This document shows positions 25,589 through 35,337 of a stretch of DNA of 57,545 bases, one piece after another. The number at the start of each line of letters is the position of its first letter. Within the stretch, counting starts at the first letter, position 1. The stretch is taken from positions 1 to 57,545 of the forward strand of contig JAUIFG010000004.1 in assembly GCA_030429445.1 (NCBI GenBank), read 5' to 3'. A program made the translations under genes and the position numbers. This stretch comes from a bacterium (lineage in GTDB: Bacteria > Patescibacteriota > Saccharimonadia > Saccharimonadales > Saccharimonadaceae). The notes beneath the pieces were generated by a model. The model was not told where the DNA came from. It saw nothing but the letters and a program-made list of their open reading frames with translations, and searched no databases.

Positions 25589-26161
25589 ATGGCAATTCAT
25601 AAAAAACTCGAGTCTGGATTCGGCATCATTACAGTAATAGTTACGGTGTTTGTTATGGCTCTTGTCACTAGTGTCAGCTGGTTGGCATACGACAGCTTCA
25701 TCAACGGATCAAACAATGATAAGAGCGATCCTTCGAACGTCAGTCAATCGTCGCAAGAATCGCCGACTCCGACTCCAAATCCAAGCCTAGAAGCACCGCA
25801 AGCTACGGGAACAGTCATCACAACTGGCAGTAGCGAATTTGGCACGATTTTGTTCAACGAGAAAAAGCAGGCCATCTACATCTGGGAAGTCGAAAAATCC
25901 GAGAAGCCCCTATGTTATGACGACTGTGCCATAGCATGGCCGCCGGTGCTTACTAATGGTAAACCGCAAGCATCCGGAGAGGTCAAGGGAAATCTACTGG
26001 GCACTATCGAACGCAATGATGGTAGTACTCAAGTAACATATAACGGACACCCGCTGTATTATTACGCACACGAGGAACCAGGCGAGGTGAAATGCCACAA
26101 CGTCAGCACTCACGGCGGCCTCTGGTGGGTAATCCAGCCAAACGGCAATCAAGCTGACTAG
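25589..26161 (+). CDS. Membrane-anchored COG4315-like secreted-repeat protein
   Basis: A 190-residue protein with an N-terminal membrane anchor (about 12-35), a Ser/Pro/Thr linker (45-70) and an extracellular domain. The domain shows the COG4315 / secreted-repeat pattern: YIWEVEKSEKPLCYDDCAIAWPP, then TYNGHPLYYYAHEEPGEVKCHN. The usual YxFxxD motif is altered to YIWEVE. Function unknown; relatives are lipoproteins, but there is no lipobox here. It opens the surface locus that continues to about 38 kb. Confidence 0.8.
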   Translation: MAIHKKLESGFGIITVIVTVFVMALVTSVSWLAYDSFINGSNNDKSDPSNVSQSSQESPTPTPNPSLEAPQATGTVITTGSSEFGTILFNEKKQAIYIWEVEKSEKPLCYDDCAIAWPPVLTNGKPQASGEVKGNLLGTIERNDGSTQVTYNGHPLYYYAHEEPGEVKCHNVSTHGGLWWVIQPNGNQAD

Positions 26162-26255
26162 AAATTAATTGCTAAACTTGGCTTGGGCGTCCTGTTCGAA
26201 CTCGGTTCGAACTTCGTTGTAAAACTCCACCAAATCAGAACAAAAACAAAGTCTA

Positions 26256-26283
26256 TTGCAAACATTAGCATAACTGATATACA
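26256..26283 (+). promoter_or_regulatory. Promoter of the GLUG surface protein
   Basis: TTGCAA (26256-26261), 16 nt, TATACA (26278-26283). An SD (GGAGAAG) follows before the ATG at 26319. Confidence 0.55.
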
Positions 26284-26318
26284 CTAAACGTGTAATTTGT
26301 GGTAAGTGGAGAAGATAG

Positions 26319-29300
26319 ATGAAGGGATTTACCATTGCTCGGTCCGTGCTATTTTTTACGGCACTTGTTTTCGTTGCGACGTCTTTAGTTTGTGTGAATA
26401 ACAAAGTAGAGGCATTTTCTGGGGATGGTTTGGGTGAGAACTATAGCCCATTCGTAATTACTGATTGTGTTGAGTTCCAAGAAATAGAAGAAGATCCAGA
26501 ACAATTCTACATCCTTGGGGGAGATATTGATTGCAGTGGCTCGAGTGCCTGGAATGATGGTGATGGCTTCATTCCAATTGACCACTTTGAAGGTGTCCTT
26601 GATGGTCGAAACTACACTGTCGATGGACTAACCATGGATCGTGGTGATAATGACGAAAACGGGATATTTGGCGAGAATCTAAGCGGTACTATCAGGAACA
26701 TAAACTTCACCAACCTCATTGTATCAGCGCCCGACCCCGGTGCCGAATACACTGGCGGTTTGGCCGGAGAAACAGTCGGTGCGACCATATCTGACGTTCA
26801 TATTGAGGGCGAGGTTACCGGCAGTTCAGTTGTAGGTGGTTTTGCTGGCCTAATCACAGAAGGCACCACGATTGTTAGGAGTTCATTCACTGGCGACTCA
26901 ACAGATACGTCGGCCTGGGGTGGCGGATTCGCTGGCTTTATTGCTAACTCCAGCATTACAGATAGTTACGCAGACGGAAACTACGCTGGTGAAAACGTGG
27001 GTGGTGGTTTTGCTTCAAGGATTTACGCGACCGACGGCAATACCGCAACCGTTGATAATTCATACTTTAACGGGAACGTCGTGAATGACAATTACAGAGC
27101 AAGTTTCATTTCTTTCTTGGACGAATACGACACGGGTGAAGTGCTAGTCAGAGACAGTTTCGTAGTAGCAGATGGTAGTCCCGACGGGGGCGATCCTGCA
27201 ATAACACGGCCATTTGCAAGTACCACTGGAACACCGACAGTTACCAATTTCTATTTTGATGAAAATGCTGCCATGGACAGTGGCTGTGGTGCAGGATTTA
27301 CCTGTACAGGCGTTAACGACGACGGTGAAAACGATGACTACTATATAAATACCAGTGCCCCTGCCCCACTGGATGACTGGGATTTTGACAATATCTGGGA
27401 AACCGAAGTTGCGCAGTTCCCTCAACTGCAAACAGGCGATTTAGTGACTCTTGACGTCATAGAATTCGCAGGAGGTGAAGGCACTGAAGGCGACCCTTAT
27501 CAAATCACTAACTGCTTACAACTACAAGCTATCCGGCAAGAACCAGATGCACGTTTCGTGATAACTAGTGATGTTGATTGTAGTGATACTGTCAATTGGA
27601 ATGAAGGTCAAGGATTCCATCCGCTTGGAGATGACCACAGTTTTACTGGATCACTAGACGGTGGCAATTTTGAGATTTCAGATCTATTTATTAATCGACC
27701 AGAAACCAGTGGAGTCGGTCTGTTCTACGAAATCGATTCGAGTGAAGTTGTCGACGTGAACCTAGTTGACGTAGATATAACTGGTGAGGATTATGTCGGT
27801 GGCTTAGCCGGAATTTCATACTATGGAAACGTTATCGGTAGTAGCACCTCTGGCACCGTTACCGGTCTTGAAGGTGTTGGTGGACTAATAGGCACACTGG
27901 AGGGTGACTATGAAAGTGGCATCACCCTTGAAGACTCAAGCTCATCAGCATCAGTAAGTGGTGAACTTTTAGTTGGCGGATTGGTTGGCCATTCTAGTGA
28001 GGTTAACTTGTCTGGCGTTTCAGCAACGGGAGACGTTGAAGGTGGAGGTTATGTCGGTGGCTTAATTGGCGGAAATCAGCCATTCTCGGACGGAAATTTT
28101 TCAATAGTTGATTCATACGCAACTGGTAATGTAAGTGATAACTACACAGGAGAAGATGAATTTGACGACGTAGGATTTGGTGGCTTGGTGGGTGTTGTCA
28201 CCTATGTTACTATCGAGGACTCATACGCAACTGGTAATGTAGAAACCGAAGCCGACTGGGTGGGCGGTCTACTCGGTGCCGGCATCGTAAGCCTTGAAAA
28301 TACATATGCAACGGGTAACGTAACTGGCCTAACTGGCATTGCCGGTCTCGCGGGCTATCTAGTCTGCATGGGTGCACCTGTTAGTGGCTCCTTCTCTAGT
28401 GGGTCCGTGAACGGCCAAGATGCTGTCGGAGGGTTCCTGGGTACTGTCGAAGAAAATTGCGATATCAGTGAGTCATACACAACTAGTAATGTAACCTCTG
28501 AAGGAGATGGTGCTGGATTTGCAGCAATCATATCTGACGATACGCTCATAAGGGATGTCTACGCTTCCGGCACTCTTGACGCAGATAGCGCAAGTGGACT
28601 TATTTATGATAATGGTGAAGATGAATTTAGTAACATTACAAATTCATTTTGGGACGCTGAAGTATCTGGGGTTTCTGATTCATCGGGAGGTACCGCCAAA
28701 ACGACAACGCAAATGTTAGACATAGCCACTTATACTACCGACCTAGGAGAAGACTCTTGGGATTTTGACGACGTCTGGTCAATATCAGTCGAAACAAACG
28801 AAGGCTATCCATGTTTACAGTGGACGGACGCCTCATGCCCCCCATCAACACCAGCAGTTGATTTTGACACTGACGGTATTTCTGATGAAATCGAAGATGC
28901 CGGTCCTAATGGTGGAGATGCGAACAACGACGGTACCCCCGACTCCCAGCAAGATAACGTAGCTTCGTTCGTTAATTCAATGACAAGCAATCCCGCCGTT
29001 CTAGAAGTTAACGCTGAGTGTGCAATTAGTTCGGTTTCTACGATTTCGGAAGCGGAGGAAAGTGACGTCAGTGACTCGGGATATGATTATCCAGCAGGAC
29101 TTATGCACTTTACCATAGAGTGTGGAACACCCGGTTTCACAGCAACCGTCTCACAATACTACTATGGAGTGACGGGGAACTTTAGTATACGAAAATACGT
29201 CCCATCGTCTGGAGCATACACTAATCTACCCGGATCAACCATCAGCACCATCGAGATTGCAGGTCAATCTGTAAAAATGGCCACCTACCAGTTAGTCGAT

Positions 29301-29402
29301 GGGTCGGCCTATGACATAGACGGGGAAACGAATAGTGTGATCGAGGATCCTGCCGGGCTCGCAATGAGTAACGTTGGTAGCCCAAATACAGGTCTGAGAT
29401 AG
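26319..29402 (+). CDS. Large exported GLUG-repeat surface protein ending in SPNTG
   Basis: A 1027-residue exported protein. A signal peptide covers 1-32 (cleavage after VEA). Two similar halves follow (about 36-380 and 382-830), each opening with a DCVEFQEI / NCLQLQAI segment and a DIDCSG / DVDCSD motif, then many GLUG-type repeats (VGGLAG, VGGFAG, VGGLIG, SYATGNV) expected to form a beta-helix adhesin. Residues ~847-880 carry Ca-binding DTDGISDEIED...GDANNDGTPDSQ repeats, and ~885-1020 a choice-of-anchor U-like domain. It ends GSPNTGLR with no hydrophobic anchor. The next gene shares this C-terminal domain; a sortase lies beyond it. Confidence 0.88.
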   Translation: MKGFTIARSVLFFTALVFVATSLVCVNNKVEAFSGDGLGENYSPFVITDCVEFQEIEEDPEQFYILGGDIDCSGSSAWNDGDGFIPIDHFEGVLDGRNYTVDGLTMDRGDNDENGIFGENLSGTIRNINFTNLIVSAPDPGAEYTGGLAGETVGATISDVHIEGEVTGSSVVGGFAGLITEGTTIVRSSFTGDSTDTSAWGGGFAGFIANSSITDSYADGNYAGENVGGGFASRIYATDGNTATVDNSYFNGNVVNDNYRASFISFLDEYDTGEVLVRDSFVVADGSPDGGDPAITRPFASTTGTPTVTNFYFDENAAMDSGCGAGFTCTGVNDDGENDDYYINTSAPAPLDDWDFDNIWETEVAQFPQLQTGDLVTLDVIEFAGGEGTEGDPYQITNCLQLQAIRQEPDARFVITSDVDCSDTVNWNEGQGFHPLGDDHSFTGSLDGGNFEISDLFINRPETSGVGLFYEIDSSEVVDVNLVDVDITGEDYVGGLAGISYYGNVIGSSTSGTVTGLEGVGGLIGTLEGDYESGITLEDSSSSASVSGELLVGGLVGHSSEVNLSGVSATGDVEGGGYVGGLIGGNQPFSDGNFSIVDSYATGNVSDNYTGEDEFDDVGFGGLVGVVTYVTIEDSYATGNVETEADWVGGLLGAGIVSLENTYATGNVTGLTGIAGLAGYLVCMGAPVSGSFSSGSVNGQDAVGGFLGTVEENCDISESYTTSNVTSEGDGAGFAAIISDDTLIRDVYASGTLDADSASGLIYDNGEDEFSNITNSFWDAEVSGVSDSSGGTAKTTTQMLDIATYTTDLGEDSWDFDDVWSISVETNEGYPCLQWTDASCPPSTPAVDFDTDGISDEIEDAGPNGGDANNDGTPDSQQDNVASFVNSMTSNPAVLEVNAECAISSVSTISEAEESDVSDSGYDYPAGLMHFTIECGTPGFTATVSQYYYGVTGNFSIRKYVPSSGAYTNLPGSTISTIEIAGQSVKMATYQLVDGSAYDIDGETNSVIEDPAGLAMSNVGSPNTGLR

Positions 29403-29465
29403 AAATAAGCCCCGTACAATACAAAGCGAGATGAAAAAGTATTGTAACCATGAGCACAGTTGACT

Positions 29466-29471
29466 TATAAT
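29466..29471 (+). promoter_or_regulatory. -10 box of the NHL-like surface gene
   Basis: TATAAT, with TTGTAA 18 nt upstream. An inverted repeat TACAATAC / GTATTGTA (29415-29447) covers the -35 area. Confidence 0.5.
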
Positions 29472-29502
29472 ACTAGTAGCAATAGTGGGGAGGTATGTGA
29501 GA

Positions 29503-32500
29503 GTGCTGGCCAGAAGTAGTTTTGAAATTAATCGAAGTGTATCGAAAGTGTTATGGGCTGTAGCACTTCTTTTTGCCATAACGTTACTGACGCAGCTCAA
29601 TCAAAGCTCTGCCCGAGCACTGTCTCTTTCTAATGGACAAGGTGCTGTTAATATGATTGGTCAATACGAAAACGAGCTAGCTGATCCACTCGTGCCAAGT
29701 TATGTTAAAGCATACGATGACAATGGACCAAACGTTCTAGGGATTGGTGGAGCGGTTGATATTGCAATGGATACAGTCCACCACCGTTTGTTTATAGCCG
29801 ACAACAATTCCGGAAGAATTATTATTCACAACCTAGATGAAAGCAATGAGCTAATTGATTATGTACCAGATAATGTCCTCGGCCAGTCGAACTATTATGA
29901 CAGATACAATGATGAAGACCCAACCGATAGCAACTTATCATTTGGCCTAAATAGTATTACCTACGACCCAGATAACAACCTCTTGTTTGCAGCAGACATA
30001 TACTTTAACCGAGTTATGGTTTATGACGTCGCATCTATCAGTAATGGTGAGTCAGCAGTCTACGTATTAGGCCAACCTGACTTTACATCATCATCATCGG
30101 ACACTACCGCTTCATCATTGAGTTCGCCCTCTCACGTTCGTTATTATCGCGATGGTGTCACCAGTTATATTTTTGTGGCGGACACAGAGAACCACCGCGC
30201 ACTCGTATACGATGTGACGACAATTACGAATGGTGAGGATGCGGCCTATGTGTATGGGCAAGAAGATATGTTGTCGAATGTGCCCGAGCCCGGTGCTGAT
30301 TCATTAGTATTCCCAACAGCCCTTGCAATAGATAGTGCCAACGAAAAGCTATATGTTGGTCAGTCATTGCTCAGTCGTGTCTTTGTGTTTGACATATCAA
30401 CACTCGCCAGTGGAGCCGATGCTACTAGCGTGCTAGGTCAGCCGTCATTTATCTCAGAAGATGATCCCGACCTTGATATCAACAGTTTTGGCGAGATGGT
30501 CAATGGTCTAGCGCTAAATGCTAGTAACACACACCTATTCGTCAGTGACTCCGAAAACCATCGCATGATGGTATTTGATGTCACTAGCATCATTGATGGT
30601 GAAGATGCCGTAAACGTACTGGGTCAGGCAGATTTCGATACCGGCATCTACACATTTGGTGCCAGTGCGGTAAATGAACCGATGGGAGCGACCATTGTTG
30701 GCAACAAATTATACCTGGCAGATTTAACCCATGACCGCATTTCCATCTTTGATATTACATCAGTGTCTGATAACGAAAGCGCCATCGATGCAATCGGCCA
30801 ATATAGCGACGAAACAGAGACGCCACTGGTCCCAAACTTCGCAAAGAATGGTAATGACAATGCGCAAAATCGCCTAGGAATGGACTATCCGGTAGCAATT
30901 GAATTCGACCCAATTCGACACCTGTTATTTGTGGCTGAGGAGCACAATGATCGGATCATCATTCACCAACTGAACGGAGCAAACGAACTAATCGACTACA
31001 TACCCGATTACGTCATAGGTAAGCCAGATTTCGTTAGCTCCGCTAGTAACGATGATGAAGGCGTATCAGAAGAGCTCACCGCAAGTAACATTGCGAATGT
31101 GAGTGACATCGCCCTAGATTACGAAAACGGTCGACTATTCGTTACCGATGCAGACTTTGCACGAGTACTAGTGTTTGACATTACAACGATCACCAATGGC
31201 GAGGATGCGGTCAACGTAATCGGTGCTGAAGATTTTGCGACGTATGGCTATGATGACGGTAGCAATGTTGACACGATCTACGAACCGGAGGGTATTGATT
31301 ATGAACCAACTGAGCAACTACTGTATGTAACCGACCAGCAATATAATCGTGTAATGGTATTTAACGTTTCGAGCATCACTAACGGCGAAGATGCAGTAGC
31401 AGTGTTGGGCCAAGAGGACTTCTCGGGATCCACGAGTGACGAGAGTGCTGACGGCATGGAGGAACCGCTCGGGGTGCTGATCGATGATGACAATGACAGG
31501 CTTTTCGTTGCCGACACCTACAACAACAGAATCCTGGTATTTGACGTTGCAACAATTACCAGTGGCGAAGATGCAATTAACGTGCTAGGGCAAGAAAACT
31601 TTGATGATGATGGTTCGGACACTGCGATAGACGGTCTAGATTTACCAAGAGGAATGACACTCAGCCCGGATGGTGACCAGCTGTTTGTTGCCGAGGAGGA
31701 AAACAGTCGAGTGATCTGGTACGACATTACAGCCATCACTAACGGCGAAGATGCGGTAGGGGTATTGGGTCAAGACAACTTTGACAACAAAGAAGAAGTA
31801 GCCACACAAACCAGCCTTTATCAACCACACGGTCTATCTTTTGACCCCGCAGGTCGATTCCTTTACGTTGGTGATTCTGGTAACGACCGAGTAATGATCT
31901 ACACTGCTGAAAATGGTGATTCTGATGCTGACGGAATACCAGATAGCCAAGAAAACTCAGGACCAAGTAGTGGTGACGCCAACGATGACGGTATTCTAGA
32001 TCGGCTACAGTCAAACGTTGTGAGTTTTATGAATTCAGTGTCCAGTAGCTACACTGTGTTAGAAGTCAACAGCGACTGTGCCATCGAATCAAGCTCAGTC
32101 GAAAGTGAGTCAAGCCTTGGTGTCCACGACGGAGGATACGATTACAGTGCAGGATTTATAAACTTTAATGCCCTGTGTACAACGGGGTCAACAGCCACTG
32201 TTAGTGTCTATCAGTACGATAGCGATAGCAACAACCTGGTTGTTCGAAAATACAAGGCAACCAATAATAGCTATACCACTATCACTGATGTGACGATGAG
32301 TGACCTCACTGTCGACGGGCAAGCAGTGACCAAGGCAGTTTACAGCGTTATCGACGGGGGCACACTTGACGATGACGGGCTGGCAAATGGTACTATCGTA
32401 GACCCTGTAGGGTTCGGTAATAGCGCGGTAGGGTCGCCAAATACAGGTGTACATCAAACTGATTTATTACGCCAGTTCAATATTCTATGGCCAAGCATCG

Positions 32501-32508
32501 ACATTTAG
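29503..32508 (+). CDS. Large exported NHL-type beta-propeller protein ending in SPNTG
   Basis: A ~1001-residue exported protein. The GTG at 29503 is chosen because GGGGAGG lies 9 nt upstream; in-frame GTGs at 29485 and 29497 are before or too near the SD. A signal helix (VLWAVALLFAITLL) ends near SARA. Repeats of the form DxxNxRLFVADxxNxRVLVFDVxxITNGEDAVNVLGQ run throughout; the block repeats as two propellers, the second starting near residue 424 (ESAIDAIGQYSDET). From ~805 the Ca-binding DADGIPDSQENSGPSSGDANDDG segment and the choice-of-anchor U-like domain match the upstream protein. GSPNTG is followed by 18 residues with no clear anchor. Confidence 0.88.
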   Translation: MLARSSFEINRSVSKVLWAVALLFAITLLTQLNQSSARALSLSNGQGAVNMIGQYENELADPLVPSYVKAYDDNGPNVLGIGGAVDIAMDTVHHRLFIADNNSGRIIIHNLDESNELIDYVPDNVLGQSNYYDRYNDEDPTDSNLSFGLNSITYDPDNNLLFAADIYFNRVMVYDVASISNGESAVYVLGQPDFTSSSSDTTASSLSSPSHVRYYRDGVTSYIFVADTENHRALVYDVTTITNGEDAAYVYGQEDMLSNVPEPGADSLVFPTALAIDSANEKLYVGQSLLSRVFVFDISTLASGADATSVLGQPSFISEDDPDLDINSFGEMVNGLALNASNTHLFVSDSENHRMMVFDVTSIIDGEDAVNVLGQADFDTGIYTFGASAVNEPMGATIVGNKLYLADLTHDRISIFDITSVSDNESAIDAIGQYSDETETPLVPNFAKNGNDNAQNRLGMDYPVAIEFDPIRHLLFVAEEHNDRIIIHQLNGANELIDYIPDYVIGKPDFVSSASNDDEGVSEELTASNIANVSDIALDYENGRLFVTDADFARVLVFDITTITNGEDAVNVIGAEDFATYGYDDGSNVDTIYEPEGIDYEPTEQLLYVTDQQYNRVMVFNVSSITNGEDAVAVLGQEDFSGSTSDESADGMEEPLGVLIDDDNDRLFVADTYNNRILVFDVATITSGEDAINVLGQENFDDDGSDTAIDGLDLPRGMTLSPDGDQLFVAEEENSRVIWYDITAITNGEDAVGVLGQDNFDNKEEVATQTSLYQPHGLSFDPAGRFLYVGDSGNDRVMIYTAENGDSDADGIPDSQENSGPSSGDANDDGILDRLQSNVVSFMNSVSSSYTVLEVNSDCAIESSSVESESSLGVHDGGYDYSAGFINFNALCTTGSTATVSVYQYDSDSNNLVVRKYKATNNSYTTITDVTMSDLTVDGQAVTKAVYSVIDGGTLDDDGLANGTIVDPVGFGNSAVGSPNTGVHQTDLLRQFNILWPSIDI

Positions 32509-33131
32509 CCCTTAGGCTGAGCATCGTATCGGTTGTCGTTGTTGGCACTACCCTATTAATTTTCGCATCTAGCCAACATCATCGCCAATCCGAGGTTTCC
32601 AAACCGCTTGTCACCTATTCAACAGATCGACCAGATGAATCAAAAGAAAACGCCAAAAATTATAAGTGGCGAGGACGATCGGATGAGCCAAAAAAAATTC
32701 GCATTCCAGAAATTGGTGTTGACGCATTCATACAGAAGGCGGGCGTTGATCAAAATAACGAAATTGCCGTTCCGGACAATATTCACCTAGCTGGCTGGTT
32801 CGCAAACAGCCAAAAACCAGGTCAGAACGGACTGAGTATCATAGATGGGCATGTGGGAAGCTCTACTTCTCATGGTATTTTTAGTGAGCTCTCGAATATA
32901 TCTAAGGGTGATATGTTCGAGATAGAACTTGGCAATGGTAGCATAATGTCGTACAAAGTCATCTCTGTTATCCAGGTTCCTGAGTCTAAATCCGAGGCAC
33001 ACCTCTTTTCACAAAATCCCGAAGTAAAGAGTCAGGTTAACCTCATAACCTGCGGTGGTGAATTCGACAAAAGTTCAGAACGCTATGAAGATCGAGTTAT
33101 TGTCAGTGGCGAGCTCGTGCAGAAAACATAA
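32487..33131 (+). CDS. Class F-like sortase
   Basis: Sortases cut sorting motifs and join surface proteins to the cell envelope. The 214-residue protein has an N-terminal membrane helix (10-27), a polar linker, and a sortase barrel with catalytic H122 (IIDGHVG), C189 (NLITCGG) and R203 (YEDRVIV). The IPEIGVDAFIQKAGVD opening and length suit class F, common in Actinobacteria. Its ATG lies 22 nt inside the previous gene, so it is coupled to a putative substrate. Confidence 0.92.
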   Translation: MAKHRHLALRLSIVSVVVVGTTLLIFASSQHHRQSEVSKPLVTYSTDRPDESKENAKNYKWRGRSDEPKKIRIPEIGVDAFIQKAGVDQNNEIAVPDNIHLAGWFANSQKPGQNGLSIIDGHVGSSTSHGIFSELSNISKGDMFEIELGNGSIMSYKVISVIQVPESKSEAHLFSQNPEVKSQVNLITCGGEFDKSSERYEDRVIVSGELVQKT

Positions 33132-33212
33132 AAAGATTTTATATATCTATGTTATTATATTATTGGTAAAAAGCTAACGCCTATAATTAACATAGAAATG
33201 GAATAGACTCAT

Positions 33213-34253
33213 ATGATAAAGCAATGGTTTCATGCTCGCACCAAAAGTAAGTCACCAGCCGGATTCACCGTTGTTGAACTTCTCCTTGCCGTTGCTGTTG
33301 TTGGTGTTCTCGGTAGTGTTGTTACTGTAGGATGGTCAAGTGTTGTTGGGAATTCGCATAATGATACTCGAGCAGCTGAAGTAAAACTATGGAAATCATC
33401 TTTTGATCTGTACAAAAGTAAGTTCATCGCCTACCCCGTAGTGCCAGCAAATGATGCAACACCAAAACTAATATGTCTCGGTAGTTTTACTTCAACCAAC
33501 GGAAAGTGTGGTCAGTACACGTCATCAACCGCTAATAGGTTTGTCAATGCAAATACAACTGAGACACAAAATATGCTGACTGAAATTGCCAAGGTTAGTA
33601 AAGTACCGGCTAATAATGCTCCTCCTGTGAAGAGTTCGCTCGTGGGTCCCTTTGCATACATGACTCGGTCAACTGCTGGAAGTAACGTTACGGTAAACAT
33701 AAAGTATATTGGTATTTTCGAGGGAACTAGTTGTCCAACAGGCTTTACGAATGATTCATCAAATGTTCCATCCTCTAGTATCCTCGCAGGTATCGCCAGT
33801 GGAACAGCTGTTGCTTGTACGATTAATGATGTACTAGCCTTCCAGTCGGGTACGTCACCATCACCTAGTCCAAGTCCATCACCTAGCCCAAGTCCATCAC
33901 CTAGCCCAAGTCCAACACCCACTCCGCCACCACCACCGTCATATCCACCGTATACTGGGCCAAATAATCTTTGTGGGCCAAGTGGCTATCGAGGAGCTGA
34001 CTGGTATGGTAATGATTTACCTATAACGTACTATTCGAGTGGAGCCATTCAGTCGGGTTGTTATGCACTATGTGAAGCGTATCCTGCTGCCTCTATCTGG
34101 AAGAGCTCCGACCATAGTTGGGCTACTGGGCGAATAATGGGCTGCCTACCAATGGACGGGGGTACTTACTACGTAGGATCATATCACGGTCCAGTGAATT
34201 TAGTAGGTACTTGCGCAGGCATTGCCCCATACAACTGGATAACCCAATGTTGA
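33213..34253 (+). CDS. Pilin-like protein with SP-repeat linker and Cys-rich head
   Basis: A 346-residue class III signal protein. After a 17-residue leader ending SPAG comes FTVVELLLAVAVVGVLGSVV (G|F, Glu at +5). Residues ~45-210 form a pilin-like body; ~216-232 is an (SP)n repeat followed by a proline run (TPTPPPPPSYPPY), and ~245-346 a Cys-rich terminal domain (LCGPSG, GCYALCEAY, GCLP, GTCAG, TQC). The modular form suggests a minor pilin or adhesin tip. TATAAT lies near 33182 and the SD is weak (GGAAT). Confidence 0.85.
   Translation: MIKQWFHARTKSKSPAGFTVVELLLAVAVVGVLGSVVTVGWSSVVGNSHNDTRAAEVKLWKSSFDLYKSKFIAYPVVPANDATPKLICLGSFTSTNGKCGQYTSSTANRFVNANTTETQNMLTEIAKVSKVPANNAPPVKSSLVGPFAYMTRSTAGSNVTVNIKYIGIFEGTSCPTGFTNDSSNVPSSSILAGIASGTAVACTINDVLAFQSGTSPSPSPSPSPSPSPSPSPSPTPTPPPPPSYPPYTGPNNLCGPSGYRGADWYGNDLPITYYSSGAIQSGCYALCEAYPAASIWKSSDHSWATGRIMGCLPMDGGTYYVGSYHGPVNLVGTCAGIAPYNWITQC
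33857..33916 (+). repeat. Tandem repeat encoding the (SP)n linker
   Basis: An 18-bp unit (CCATCACCTAGCCCAAGT and close variants) is repeated about three times, encoding alternating Ser and Pro. Such repeats can change length by slippage. Confidence 0.7.
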
Positions 34254-34285
34254 TTGTTAATGATTAAAAAACAAGGAACCATGAT

Positions 34286-34525
34286 ATGAATAAAAACCAA
34301 AAAGGATTCGGTCTAGTTGGAATCATTGCGGTAGTTGCTACTGTAGTGCTTGTTGGTGCGGTAGGATGGTTGTACTGGCAAAACATGTCACAGGAATCAG
34401 GTACAGATGTCGACATTGATACAAGTCAGGAATCATCAACCGAAGAGGAACCTGAATTGCTCCAACCACCCACTGCGCCTAAGTACGATCCAAAGATTCA
34501 TCCTGCGCCAGAGACTGAGGAATAA
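34286..34525 (+). CDS. Small single-helix pilin-like or anchored acidic protein
   Basis: A 79-residue protein: MNKNQKG then FGLVGIIAVVATVVLVGAVGWLYW, then an acidic/proline-rich extracellular tail (DVDIDTSQESSTEEEPELLQPP). The KG|FG junction resembles a prepilin site but Glu at +5 is missing, so it may be a minor pilin-like protein or a simple anchored peptide. AAGGAACC precedes the ATG, 32 nt after the larger pilin-like gene. Confidence 0.7.
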   Translation: MNKNQKGFGLVGIIAVVATVVLVGAVGWLYWQNMSQESGTDVDIDTSQESSTEEEPELLQPPTAPKYDPKIHPAPETEE

Positions 34526-34531
34526 CCTACT

Positions 34532-35287
34532 CTAACTCCAAAGTACTTCGCCTTCGTTTGGCTCTCTGTACTCTGTCAGGTTTTTTGCATCAGGATGTTT
34601 TACCTGCAACAACCATGATACTCGATCCATTAGACTTTTGTTGGGACCAGACATGTGTACTGTATTTAAGTTAAACGCAACCATATCTCCCGCCTTGCCC
34701 GTCATGGTCAGGGCATCCTCTGGCAAAAATTCAGATGCATCTATGTATGGTCTCCCTTCGGCAGTCTGGCGCGGACCATCTGTGTGGCTGCCAGGAAATA
34801 CTTTTACGGGACCCATGTCTTCGGTGATGTCGGTCATGTAGATAATCGCTGCGAGCATGTTGTAATTGTAATGGGGAAAGAATGGGTAATCCTGATGCGG
34901 AGGAAATTTGCCACCATAGGTGTCACCGTGTGCACCCGGTTTTACAAATCCCTTGTTATGATGATAGACCACTGGACCGCCCAGCAGGATAGCGAGTCGG
35001 GAAAGTATCTGAGGGTCACGACGCAATGCCTCGAAATTATTCGAGACTTCGTGAACTTCGTGCATATCAAATATCTTAGAATTGGCTCGTTCTTTGGAAT
35101 CAATAAACTCTCCGTCCCATTGAACATCCGTATTGCGATCGAGTATTAGTTGCTTTAGCTCCACCCCTAATTCAAATGCCCTGTCGCGAGGAATAACCTC
35201 GCGAAATACGTAACACCCATCACGATCGTAATCTTGTCGTATGGACTGAACATATCCATCGGAAAACTCTGAACCTAGGTTCGTCAT
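34532..35287 (-). CDS. Phytanoyl-CoA dioxygenase (PhyH) family oxygenase
   Basis: A 251-residue Fe(II)/2-oxoglutarate-type oxygenase. The iron-binding HxD is H131-Q-D133 (PPHQDYPFF) and the distal His is likely H211 (NTVHMSGPN); FPGSHTDGP is typical of the family. A 2-oxoglutarate Arg is probable after it (DRVSWLLQV). PhyH relatives hydroxylate small molecules, lipids or amino acids; no substrate can be named. TATACT (35294-35299) is 6 nt upstream of the ATG: leaderless. Confidence 0.85.
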   Translation of the reverse strand: MTNLGSEFSDGYVQSIRQDYDRDGCYVFREVIPRDRAFELGVELKQLILDRNTDVQWDGEFIDSKERANSKIFDMHEVHEVSNNFEALRRDPQILSRLAILLGGPVVYHHNKGFVKPGAHGDTYGGKFPPHQDYPFFPHYNYNMLAAIIYMTDITEDMGPVKVFPGSHTDGPRQTAEGRPYIDASEFLPEDALTMTGKAGDMVAFNLNTVHMSGPNKSLMDRVSWLLQVKHPDAKNLTEYREPNEGEVLWS

Positions 35288-35337
35288 ATCGGTAGTATAG
35301 AACAATAGCTTTATTTTTGATAGACGATAGATTTTAT

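Noticed and set aside
26319-32508. CRISPR-like or tandem DNA repeats in the large surface genes
   Set aside because: Repetition is at protein level (GLUG and NHL motifs); the DNA units differ and there are no spacers of constant length.
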